Shown: piece by piece, positions 1 through 5,209 of the stretch
Position numbering within the stretch: the stretch's first letter is position 1
How the letters are laid out: the number at the start of each line of letters is the position of its first letter
NCBI GenBank assembly: GCA_903821905.1
Contig: CAIJMQ010000074.1
Coordinates: forward strand, 1-5,209
Source: an uncultured bacterium
GTDB taxonomy: Bacteria; CAIJMQ01
DNA: 5,209 bases
Direction: 5' to 3'
Translations under genes and position numbers: made by a program
The notes under the pieces: generated by a model
What the model saw: only the letters and a program-made list of their open reading frames with translations
What the model was told of the DNA's origin: nothing
Database searches by the model: none

Positions 1-919
1 TATTCCATCTTCGTATAAAGTCGTGTCTATTAACAAAGAGAATGTTACCTGATTTGTCTTGAGCAATGCTTGTGAAATAATTGGCAGGATAGTATGACCA
101 ACCCATTGGGTCTTCTTTTTCTGAATAACCTTTATTTACAGGTTCAAATTTATAAACCATAAAATTTTTATCATTTGACTCAAAGGTAGACCTGCCAATC
201 CCCTGACAGGTTGCAACCCATACTGTTCCATCTTCAGCTACAAGAATATCGTTTATTCTACCGTCTATATCTAAACCGTCTTTTTGTGTATATAGTTTCC
301 AATTATAACCATCAAACTTAGCAACTCCGCCTAAGAATAAACCCACCCATAAGTTACCCTCATTATCAAAGTCAATGCAGGAGATTTCGCTATTTGGAAG
401 ATTGGGGGATAAAGATATGGTTTGCCATTTGCCTAAAGAAAGTTTTGATAAGCTTAAGCCATTGGCACAGTAGAGGTTGTTATTTTTGTCTACAGCCAAA
501 GCATGGATACTATTACTTAGTAGACCATTTGATGTGTTGTAGTTCTGCCATACTCCATTATCATAAGAGTACAGGCCTTGTTTTAAGGTGCCTATCCATA
601 CTTTGCCATCATTATCACAGATGATTGTGTGGCAGTAAGGAATATCAAAGGTTTTTATTGTTTTGTTATCTATTATACTTACTCCAAATTCTTCGCCTGC
701 TACCCATAGGTTGTTGTTTTTGTCCCAGGTGATAGCTGTAATATATTGGCCTGCGCCGGTAAAACTACGCCAACCGGATTGAGAGTTTGTAACTATGCCG
801 GCGGTTTTAGCCAGACGGGAATGGAGGATAAAAAAGAACAACAGGATAAAAGCACATAGAAGAATAGAAGATGATATGAGGACTAATTTTTTATTTGGTT
901 TTAACCGCAGTTTTTTCAT
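1..919 (-). CDS. Membrane-anchored beta-propeller protein with two-component-regulator-propeller-like repeats (3' end outside window)
   Basis: This frame is open for 306 codons from the ATG at 919-917 and leaves the window without a stop. Residues about 12-32 form one very hydrophobic segment after a lysine-rich start (MKKLRLKPNKK), so the protein is probably an N-in membrane anchor with the rest exported; no lipobox is seen. From residue 60 there are about six blade-like repeats of the Reg_prop type, each with an Asp/Asn-rich turn followed by a W-V/I-G/A strand: NNNLWVAG (68-75), DGKVWIGT (104-111), NNNLYCANG (146-154), EGNLWVGL (187-194), DGTVWVAT (230-237) and SGNILFVN (290-297). Such propellers form sensor domains of hybrid histidine kinases but also occur alone; whether a kinase follows cannot be seen. 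Its ATG overlaps the stop of the HEAT-repeat gene (ATGA), which implies translational coupling and makes the start choice firm. The propeller fold is well supported; ligand and role are unknown. Confidence 0.9.
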   Translation of the reverse strand, partial: MKKLRLKPNKKLVLISSSILLCAFILLFFFILHSRLAKTAGIVTNSQSGWRSFTGAGQYITAITWDKNNNLWVAGEEFGVSIIDNKTIKTFDIPYCHTIICDNDGKVWIGTLKQGLYSYDNGVWQNYNTSNGLLSNSIHALAVDKNNNLYCANGLSLSKLSLGKWQTISLSPNLPNSEISCIDFDNEGNLWVGLFLGGVAKFDGYNWKLYTQKDGLDIDGRINDILVAEDGTVWVATCQGIGRSTFESNDKNFMVYKFEPVNKGYSEKEDPMGWSYYPANYFTSIAQDKSGNILFVNRHDFIRRWN

Positions 920-1905
920 TTACTTCGTTCTTTGTTTTGTTCATACCACATACGCCATTTATACAAATCCATACCAAAGTCCTTGCCTGTTATCTTAACC
1001 AGAATTGAGTAGACATTTTGTCTAATTTCTTTATCGCTACTGTTTAGTGCATCAATAAGCGGTTTTATTGCTGGCTTACCTATTTTAAGACATTCATCCC
1101 AATTCCGGTGGCTTATGAGACGCATTATTCTCTCGTCTTCAGTTCGGTATTGCTTTAATGATTCTAACGCATTACTACGGATATCCCAATCTTTAGCACT
1201 TGATAATATATTATCAAGTGCTTCTATGATATTAAGATCCCCCGTTCTTCTATATATTTCACCCGACATTTCTACAAGGTCCATTCTGATATCATAATAG
1301 TTATTATTCTCACATTTAAGCATAGAAATAAACTGTTCTTTAATATAGTTTTCGTGTGTAATTATGTATATCTCACTCCATGCCTCTGCAAGTTTCATGC
1401 GGTTCTGCTCATCATCCTCATTTTTTAACGTGGAAATGAGCAGTTCTACCGCAGGTTTGCCTATATTTCCTAATGCTCTGGCTATTCTTTCTCGAACATC
1501 TACATCATTATCTTTCAATGCAGACACAAGGAGTTCTATTACTCGGCTGTTTCCTATTTCTTCTAAAGCTGCTACTGCTCTATATCGAACACGTTTATCT
1601 TCATCTTTTAATGCAAGAGCAAGCGGTTCTATAGCACGGCTGTCTTTTGTCTTACCTAATGCTCTTGCTGCTCTCCATCGTATATTTGCGTCGTTACTTT
1701 TAAGTGCAGTGATAAGAGGTTCCACTGCAAGCTTACCGAGATTAGTTAAGTTTTCTGTTGCTTGTTCTCTCACTTGCCAATCATCACTTCTTAATTGATC
1801 AATCGATTTATTTACCCTATATACAGAAAATGCCCAATAGCCGGCACCTAGACAGATTACCAGAGCCAAAATCAATAAGATTAAATTTCTTTTTGTAATT
1901 CTCAT
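916..1905 (-). CDS. Membrane-anchored HEAT-repeat (PBS-lyase-like) protein
   Basis: A 329-residue protein. Residues about 8-27 are a single hydrophobic segment after a basic start (MRITKRN), so the protein is anchored with its body probably outside the cytoplasm. Residues 36-160 hold four regular HEAT-like repeats of 30-31 residues, with the LK that opens each unit at 68, 99, 130 and 160 and recurrent R-x-R-A-A-x-A-L-G and A-I/V-E-P-L-I-x-A-L helices. The middle (161-260) is degenerate, and one further clear repeat lies at 274-306. The tail DFGMDLYKWRMWYEQN (309-324) resembles the DFG-x-D...W..W ending found on many HEAT-repeat proteins of planctomycete-like bacteria. HEAT arrays are protein-binding scaffolds; nothing catalytic is visible. 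An AGAAGGA ribosome site (1909-1915) lies 3 bases before the ATG. The gene follows the pseudopilin by 31 bases and overlaps the propeller gene by 4. The family is sure; the function is unknown. Confidence 0.93.
   Translation of the reverse strand: MRITKRNLILLILALVICLGAGYWAFSVYRVNKSIDQLRSDDWQVREQATENLTNLGKLAVEPLITALKSNDANIRWRAARALGKTKDSRAIEPLALALKDEDKRVRYRAVAALEEIGNSRVIELLVSALKDNDVDVRERIARALGNIGKPAVELLISTLKNEDDEQNRMKLAEAWSEIYIITHENYIKEQFISMLKCENNNYYDIRMDLVEMSGEIYRRTGDLNIIEALDNILSSAKDWDIRSNALESLKQYRTEDERIMRLISHRNWDECLKIGKPAIKPLIDALNSSDKEIRQNVYSILVKITGKDFGMDLYKWRMWYEQNKERSK
1426..1800 (-). repeat. Tandem HEAT repeat block within the HEAT protein gene
   Basis: This stretch encodes residues 36-160, four consecutive HEAT-like units with a spacing of 31, 31 and 30 residues (about 93 bases). 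The DNA copies have diverged, but fragments such as aatgctctggct and aatgctcttgct still match on the plus strand. This is a protein repeat produced by old internal duplication, not a DNA repeat element. Confidence 0.8.
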
Positions 1906-1936
1906 TATTCCTTCTATAATGCTTTATTCATCAAAA

Positions 1937-2680
1937 CTAGTACCAACTATTTAATCTATCATAACGAAAAGTCATGACATCTTTTACATAACCTCTAAAC
2001 CAGTCCGCATGACCATCTGCAAATAGGATGTTTTGTCCTCCCATATGAACTTGCCAGCCTTTCCAAAGTGGAGCAAAGCCAGCTAAATTACCACCTACAC
2101 AATTATATACGTAATCGTCTTTGTCGCAGTCATCAACAGTGAAACTGGTTTCGGGAGTGGGACCTTTTGTTGTATCTCCTGACAAAACAAAAGCGCTAGG
2201 ATATTGTATTTTGCTTATATGTACTGCAGCAGGTTTATTATTATTTAGTATATAAGCTGCTCTTGCACCTAAAAAATAGGCATAGTCGGGGAATTCTTTA
2301 TTGGCAGGACAGGAATATAATTTTTTGTCGTTCACATAGGAAAATATTTGCTGCATCCAGCCATAAGTTCCATTTCCAGCAGGAGGAGGAACATCTATTT
2401 TGTCCCATTTGATATCACTCCCAGCCATTGGATATAGTCCGTGATAATCATCAGCATAAGAAGTAAGAGCCATGCCAATTTGCTTAAGATTGGAGGATAA
2501 ACATACAGCCTTTAGTGCTTTCTGCCGGGCTATATTAAGAGCAGGTAGTACTAATCCAACTAACATCCCAATAATGCTGACGACTACTAATAATTCTATA
2601 AGGGTGAAGCCTGTTGGAAATAGAAGGCGTTTTTGATAAAGGTAGCGTTGTCTTTCCTTTGACCACTTTTTATATCGCAT
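1937..2680 (-). CDS. Prepilin-type cleavage/methylation protein, H-X9-DG class (DUF1559-like pseudopilin)
   Basis: A 247-residue type IV pilin-like protein. A basic 24-residue leader ends in Gly24, followed by FTLIELLVVVSIIGML. This is the classic prepilin peptidase site (G^F) with the Glu at mature position 5 (Glu29), then a hydrophobic helix to about residue 46. After it come the family-typical SSNLKQIGMALTSYADDY (62-79) and YSCP (122-125). Near the C-terminus His212, nine residues and Asp222-Gly223 (H-MGGQNILFA-DG) match the H-X9-DG motif of prepilin-processing-associated proteins frequent in planctomycetes and relatives. Cysteines at 60, 124, 185 and 194 could form disulfides after export. 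Such proteins are thought to be minor pilins or secretion pseudopilins; the substrate is unknown. No other ATG, GTG or TTG lies in frame before the cleavage site, so the start is forced, yet it has no Shine-Dalgarno site. It is the first gene of a probable three-gene operon. Confidence 0.95.
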   Translation of the reverse strand: MRYKKWSKERQRYLYQKRLLFPTGFTLIELLVVVSIIGMLVGLVLPALNIARQKALKAVCLSSNLKQIGMALTSYADDYHGLYPMAGSDIKWDKIDVPPPAGNGTYGWMQQIFSYVNDKKLYSCPANKEFPDYAYFLGARAAYILNNNKPAAVHISKIQYPSAFVLSGDTTKGPTPETSFTVDDCDKDDYVYNCVGGNLAGFAPLWKGWQVHMGGQNILFADGHADWFRGYVKDVMTFRYDRLNSWY

Positions 2681-2691
2681 AGGAAGACCAG

Positions 2692-2759
2692 GAATTTCAT
2701 ATTATACTCCAATGGCTATGTCAAGATTAAATCTAATCTAATTAAACTTCATGAAATTC
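2692..2759. repeat. Inverted repeats in the divergent promoter region
   Basis: The 9-base word GAATTTCAT (2692-2700) is repeated in exact reverse complement as ATGAAATTC (2751-2759), with 50 bases between. The left arm overlaps the candidate -10 of the leftward promoter. Inside lies a second small palindrome, AGATT-A-AATCT (2724-2734), followed directly by another AATCT (2735-2739), next to the leftward -35. They could be operator sites shared by the two divergent genes, but in AT-rich DNA words this short may arise by chance. Confidence 0.3.
2696..2724 (-). promoter_or_regulatory. Candidate sigma-70 promoter of the leftward pseudopilin operon
   Basis: Read on the minus strand there is a perfect TTGACA (2724-2719). 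A TATGAA (2701-2696) follows after 17 bases, matching the -10 consensus at four of six positions. A perfect TATAAT (2706-2701) overlaps this region but sits only 12 bases from the -35, too close for the normal geometry. Transcription from the 17-base pairing would begin near 2689, leaving only about 8 bases before the pseudopilin ATG. This is sequence matching only; the start site is inferred. Confidence 0.45.
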
Positions 2760-2787
2760 TTGCCCAAATTTATCAATTGTGTTAAAT
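2760..2787 (+). promoter_or_regulatory. Weak candidate promoter for the DsbA-like gene
   Basis: TTGCCC (2760-2765) and TTAAAT (2782-2787) are separated by 16 bases and each matches part of the sigma-70 consensus. The predicted start near 2794 would leave about 27 bases before the ATG, a reasonable leader. A closer TAAAAT at 2800-2805 resembles a -10 better but would start transcription inside the ribosome site, so it is less likely. Low confidence. Confidence 0.25.
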
Positions 2788-2808
2788 TACTTTATCTTTT
2801 AAAATTTG

Positions 2809-2815
2809 AAAGGAG
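2809..2815 (+). promoter_or_regulatory. Shine-Dalgarno site that fixes the DsbA-like start
   Basis: AAAGGAG lies 5 bases (TTTTT) before the ATG at 2821, a near-ideal ribosome site. An in-frame TTG at 2806 would extend the protein by five residues but lies upstream of this site, with no ribosome site of its own, so ATG 2821 is preferred. Confidence 0.85.
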
Positions 2816-2820
2816 TTTTT

Positions 2821-3582
2821 ATGAAAGATTATTTACGTACCTTATTATTTTCTGCTGCCATAGTCATTGCTTCTTTACTTATAGGAATCAGTATAATCCG
2901 TTCAGCCAAAATAATCAGTAACAGCTTGAAAACAAACGAAATAACTGCGTCAGAGAAAATTTTTTCTGAATTGGAATCAATAAAAGATAGCATCAATCAT
3001 ATTTCTGGAAACACAGTGCCTACCAAGGAAGGAATCCCTTCGGCGCTCGGTAGTAAAAGAGTAGAAGGAGTAACTGCCGGAACAAATCCTATTAAAGGCG
3101 ACTTGAAGGCAAAAGTTTTGATGATTGAATTTGGTAACTTTCAATGCGGTTTTTGCAAGAAATTCTATAAGGAGATATTACCTCAAATAGAAAAAGATTA
3201 TATTTCTACAGGCAAGGTGAAATTCGCCCATCGTGATTTTCCATTAAATTCTAATCAGTCAGAAAAAGGGGCAGCTATTGCATGTAGGTGTGCAGGTGAA
3301 CAAGATAAATACTGGCAGATGTTTGATAAACTTCTCAATAGCACTTCTTTGGATAATAATACAATAGAGAAATACGCTCAAGAATTGGGAATAGATTTAA
3401 AAACCTTTAAAGAGTGCTTAGATAAACAGAATATTAAAGACGCAGTGGAAAATGACATTAAGGATGGTGACAAATTTGGTGTCACAGGCACACCATCTTT
3501 CTTCATCAATGGACGTTTTGTAGTAGGAGCACAACCACTTGAAGAGTTTAAGAGGATAATTGAAGAAGAATTGAAGAAATAA
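2821..3582 (+). CDS. Membrane-anchored DsbA-family thiol-disulfide oxidoreductase (Thioredoxin_4 type)
   Basis: A 253-residue protein starting at the ATG behind AAAGGAG. Residues about 8-26 form one membrane segment, followed by a helical, charged linker to about residue 85; the catalytic domain therefore lies on the outer side of the membrane. The DsbA-like domain begins near residue 96: VLMIEFGNFQCGFCKKF carries the CxxC active site as Cys109-Gly-Phe-Cys112. Further family marks are HRDFPL (137-142), CRCAGEQDKYWQMFD (155-169), FKECLDK (196-202) and GTPSFFING (223-231), in which Pro225 is the cis-proline facing the active site. The extra cysteines 157 and 199 sit at places often occupied by Cys in this family; Cys155 is additional. 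Members make or rearrange disulfides in exported proteins, often with a DsbB- or VKOR-like partner, which is not in the window. The gene is divergent from the pseudopilin operon, whose products contain cysteines; a functional link is inference. Oxidase or isomerase activity cannot be told from sequence. Confidence 0.94.
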   Translation: MKDYLRTLLFSAAIVIASLLIGISIIRSAKIISNSLKTNEITASEKIFSELESIKDSINHISGNTVPTKEGIPSALGSKRVEGVTAGTNPIKGDLKAKVLMIEFGNFQCGFCKKFYKEILPQIEKDYISTGKVKFAHRDFPLNSNQSEKGAAIACRCAGEQDKYWQMFDKLLNSTSLDNNTIEKYAQELGIDLKTFKECLDKQNIKDAVENDIKDGDKFGVTGTPSFFINGRFVVGAQPLEEFKRIIEEELKK

Positions 3583-3892
3583 ATAAACAAGAACAGAAAT
3601 AACAAACTACGCTCTTCCTTTTCAATCTAATCAGAAAATTTTAGTCATCCAAATCTTTTAAGTTTCTTAAATCCGTAAATTCAACAATACATTCAATAAT
3701 TAAACTCTGGAACTGAATTGTCTTTGAGAAAATTTTGAGGATTAAGAAAGGTGAAATTTTACACGATAAGGTCGTTCTTTATTATGTTATAATAATTGAG
3801 GTATAGAAATGCTTGTTTTGTCTGAGTATGGACACCTATTGGACACCAAGCAAATGTAAGAAAAGAGTAAAAGACAGTTAAGCAAGCTAAAT
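3583..3892. other. AT-rich intergenic region, no convincing gene
   Basis: About 310 bases separate the DsbA-like gene from the tRNA. No protein gene or strong rho-independent terminator is seen after 3582; the only hairpin noted is a weak 6-base TTTAAG/CTTAAA stem at 3657-3671 without a T tract. The 10-base word AGAAAATTTT occurs at 3633-3642 and 3727-3736. The right third holds the promoter-like elements listed separately, a direct repeat TGGACACC (3829-3836 and 3840-3847) and two very small open frames (3809-3859 and 3828-3881) of doubtful meaning. Confidence 0.6.
3758..3793 (+). promoter_or_regulatory. Candidate promoter for tRNA-Thr and cinA
   Basis: TTTACA (3758-3763) is followed after 16 bases by TATTAT (3780-3785), each one mismatch from the sigma-70 consensus. 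A perfect extended -10, TGTTATAAT (3785-3793), overlaps just downstream and could work with a weak -35. Transcription would start at about 3792-3800, roughly 95 bases before the tRNA. It is the best promoter seen upstream of the tRNA, and none is seen between the tRNA and cinA. Confidence 0.5.
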
Positions 3893-3968
3893 GCCGGGAT
3901 AGCTCAGTTGGTAGAGCAGATCATTCGTAATGCTCAGGTCGCCAGTTCGAGTCTGGCTCCCGGCTCCA
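3893..3968 (+). tRNA. tRNA-Thr (anticodon CGT), CCA encoded
   Basis: A complete 76-base cloverleaf can be folded by eye. The acceptor stem pairs GCCGGGA (3893-3899) with TCCCGGC (3958-3964). The D stem is GCTC/GAGC (3902-3905, 3914-3917) with loop AGTTGGTA. The anticodon loop is TTCGTAA (3924-3930) with anticodon CGT at 3926-3928, reading the Thr codon ACG. The variable loop is AGGTC and the T stem is GCCAG/CTGGC with loop TTCGAGT. The discriminator is T3965, followed by an encoded CCA (3966-3968). G1-C72, C2-G71 and the G35-U36 anticodon bases fit threonine identity. One flaw is visible: anticodon stem GATCA/TGCTC has a T-C mismatch at the middle pair (T3921 opposite C3933, positions 29-41). 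The tRNA lies 19 bases before cinA and probably shares its transcript. Confidence 0.95.
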
Positions 3969-3987
3969 AACATAATTAGGAGAATAC

Positions 3988-5209
3988 ATGCCCGCAGAAA
4001 TTATCAATGTAGGAGATGAACTACTTAACGGTGAAACAGTTAATACGAATGCTACTTATTTAGCCGAAAAAATACAGGAATTAGGGATAGAACTCCACTA
4101 TCAGACCACTGTAGCCGATGATTCCATAAGATTACAAAAAACTCTGAAAAGAGCTCTCACCCGTTCTTCAATTATAATAATTACCGGAGGATTGGGACCT
4201 ACAAAAGATGATATCACCAAAGATGTAGTAGTAAACGTATTAGGTAGACATCTCATATCACATGAACCTACTCTTTTAAAAATACAGAATAAACTTAAAG
4301 ATTTAACTTCTACAATTATTAAGACTAACGAAAAAGTAGCATTATATCCCGAAGGATCCGAAGTTCTTGATAACCCAATCGGGACAGCTCCGGGAATCAT
4401 AATCCCTGAAAATGAAAAGAGAATAATTCTCCTGCCGGGCGTATCAATCGAGCTAAAAGCTATTATGGAGAAAAGTGTAATCCCTTATCTTATTAGATAC
4501 AGAGAAAAAAATTCCGTAATTCAACACCAAATATTAAAAGTATGGGGACTACCGGAATCACAAGTAGGAGAAATTTTGGAAGATATTATGGGAGAAAATA
4601 GAAATCCCCTGGTGGGACTCCGTGTAGATACAAGCGACGGAGTTAAAGTCAGCATAACCGCAAAAAGCGGGTCTGTAATAACCGCTCAAAAATTGATGGA
4701 AGATATGGAAAACACCGTTAAACAAAAACTCGGAGATTTTGTATATGCCACCGGCGAAACATCAATGGAAAAAGTTGTCGGGATGTTGCTTTCCATAAAC
4801 AAAAAAACCATAGCCTTAGCCGAATCAATAACCGGAGGACTAATTGCAAAAAGAATTACAGATGTCCCCGGAAGTTCAAAATATTTTCTATCAAGTATAG
4901 TATCTTACTCTAACGAATCCAAGATAAGAGATTTGAAAATTCCCGAGGAATTAATCAAAGAAAACGGCGCAGTAAGCGAACAAACAGCCAAGGCAATGGC
5001 TTTAGCTGTCAAAAATATAACATCTGCAGACATAGGATTATCTGCTACAGGCATTGCCGGTCCATCCGGCGGTACGAGCAAAAAAACCTTAGGACTTGTT
5101 TTCATCGCTCTTGCAACCGAAATCGGATGCCAAGTAGAGAAATATCAATTCTCAGGCACACGTTCCATGATTAGGATAAAAACCGCACAGACTGCTCTGG
5201 ATATGGTAA
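3988..5209 (+). CDS. cinA: CinA: competence/damage-inducible protein, NMN deamidase (3' end outside window)
   Basis: The frame is open for 407 codons to the window edge; full CinA proteins are usually about 410-430 residues, so only the last few are missing. Residues 1 to about 170 are the MoaB/MogA-like molybdopterin-binding-type domain (COG1058), with GDELLNGETVNTNATYLA (9-26), TGGLGPTKDDITKD (66-79), GTAPG (132-136) and LLPGVSIELKAIM (148-160). A linking domain spans about 175-255. Residues from about 260 are the PncC-type amidohydrolase domain (COG1546): TIALAESITGGLIAKRITD (274-292), VPGSSKYF (293-300), GAVSEQTAKAMA (327-338) and TGIAGPSGG (354-362). The enzyme class returns nicotinamide mononucleotide to NAD synthesis by converting it to nicotinate mononucleotide; the N-terminal domain of some members hydrolyses ADP-ribose. 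The AES-x-TGG position usually filled by Cys is Ile281. AGGAGA (3978-3983) lies 4 bases before the ATG. It acts in the cytoplasm; the older competence link is regulatory and not shown here. Confidence 0.97.
   Translation, partial: MPAEIINVGDELLNGETVNTNATYLAEKIQELGIELHYQTTVADDSIRLQKTLKRALTRSSIIIITGGLGPTKDDITKDVVVNVLGRHLISHEPTLLKIQNKLKDLTSTIIKTNEKVALYPEGSEVLDNPIGTAPGIIIPENEKRIILLPGVSIELKAIMEKSVIPYLIRYREKNSVIQHQILKVWGLPESQVGEILEDIMGENRNPLVGLRVDTSDGVKVSITAKSGSVITAQKLMEDMENTVKQKLGDFVYATGETSMEKVVGMLLSINKKTIALAESITGGLIAKRITDVPGSSKYFLSSIVSYSNESKIRDLKIPEELIKENGAVSEQTAKAMALAVKNITSADIGLSATGIAGPSGGTSKKTLGLVFIALATEIGCQVEKYQFSGTRSMIRIKTAQTALDMV

Noticed and set aside
394-998. Plus-strand open frames of 76 and 67 codons (394-624, 795-998)
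   Set aside because: They lie antisense to the propeller gene, whose repeats and coupled start are clear; the frames have no ribosome site or recognisable domain.
1115-1798. Plus-strand open frames of 60 and 144 codons opposite the HEAT gene
   Set aside because: The Ser/Ala/Leu-rich translations are the antisense shadow of the HEAT repeats; the repeated pattern comes from the real gene on the minus strand.
3378-3605. Minus-strand open frame with a Phe/Leu-rich start that resembles a small membrane protein
   Set aside because: It is antisense to the conserved DsbA-like C-terminus, and its hydrophobic start comes from reading the Glu/Lys-rich tail backwards.
3657-3671. TTTAAG/CTTAAA hairpin as a terminator for the DsbA-like gene
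   Set aside because: The stem is six AT-rich pairs with a 3-base loop and no following T tract, too weak for a rho-independent terminator.
3633-3736. AGAAAATTTT repeated at 3633 and 3727
   Set aside because: A low-complexity AT word in an AT-rich spacer; two copies about 94 bases apart are not evidence of a functional repeat.
3809-3859. Possible tyrosine-recombinase remnant (YGHLL) next to the tRNA, as for an integrated element
   Set aside because: The similarity is five residues, the frame is closed by a stop just upstream, it lies on the 5' side of the tRNA, and no repeat of the tRNA 3' end or mobile gene is seen in the window.
4101-5105. Minus-strand open frames inside cinA (4101-4400, 4905-5105)
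   Set aside because: Both are antisense to conserved CinA motifs across their length.

Overview
The window carries five protein genes and one tRNA in two divergent blocks. The coding content suggests a low-GC bacterium with a type II secretion/type IV pilus-like prepilin system. The prepilin of the H-X9-DG class, the HEAT-repeat protein ending in a DFG-x-D...W..W tail and the beta-propeller protein are all common in the Planctomycetes-Verrucomicrobia-Omnitrophota part of the tree and in uncultured relatives. The lineage is an inference from protein families only; no marker in the window fixes it.

Left block, minus strand (2680 down to 1): three genes read in the same direction: an H-X9-DG pseudopilin-like protein, a membrane-anchored HEAT-repeat protein (31 bases later) and a membrane-anchored beta-propeller protein whose start overlaps the HEAT stop in an ATGA junction and which runs off the left edge. 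No terminator is visible between them, so they look like one operon. All three have an N-terminal membrane segment and a large domain outside the cytoplasm, suggesting a surface or periplasmic assembly of unknown function.

Middle: a 140-base divergent promoter region (2681-2820) holds a consensus -35 box for the leftward operon, short inverted repeats and a strong Shine-Dalgarno site for the rightward gene.

Right block, plus strand: a membrane-anchored DsbA-family thiol-disulfide protein with a CGFC active site (2821-3582); then about 310 bases without a convincing gene but with a good promoter; then a tRNA-Thr(CGT) with an encoded CCA end; and 19 bases later cinA (NMN deamidase/competence-damage protein), open to the right edge and lacking only its last residues. 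The tRNA and cinA are probably cotranscribed. The DsbA-like protein could serve the cysteine-containing exported proteins encoded opposite it, but that link is inference.

I see no CRISPR array, insertion sequence or phage gene. The region looks mostly ordinary; the least familiar part is the three-gene leftward operon.
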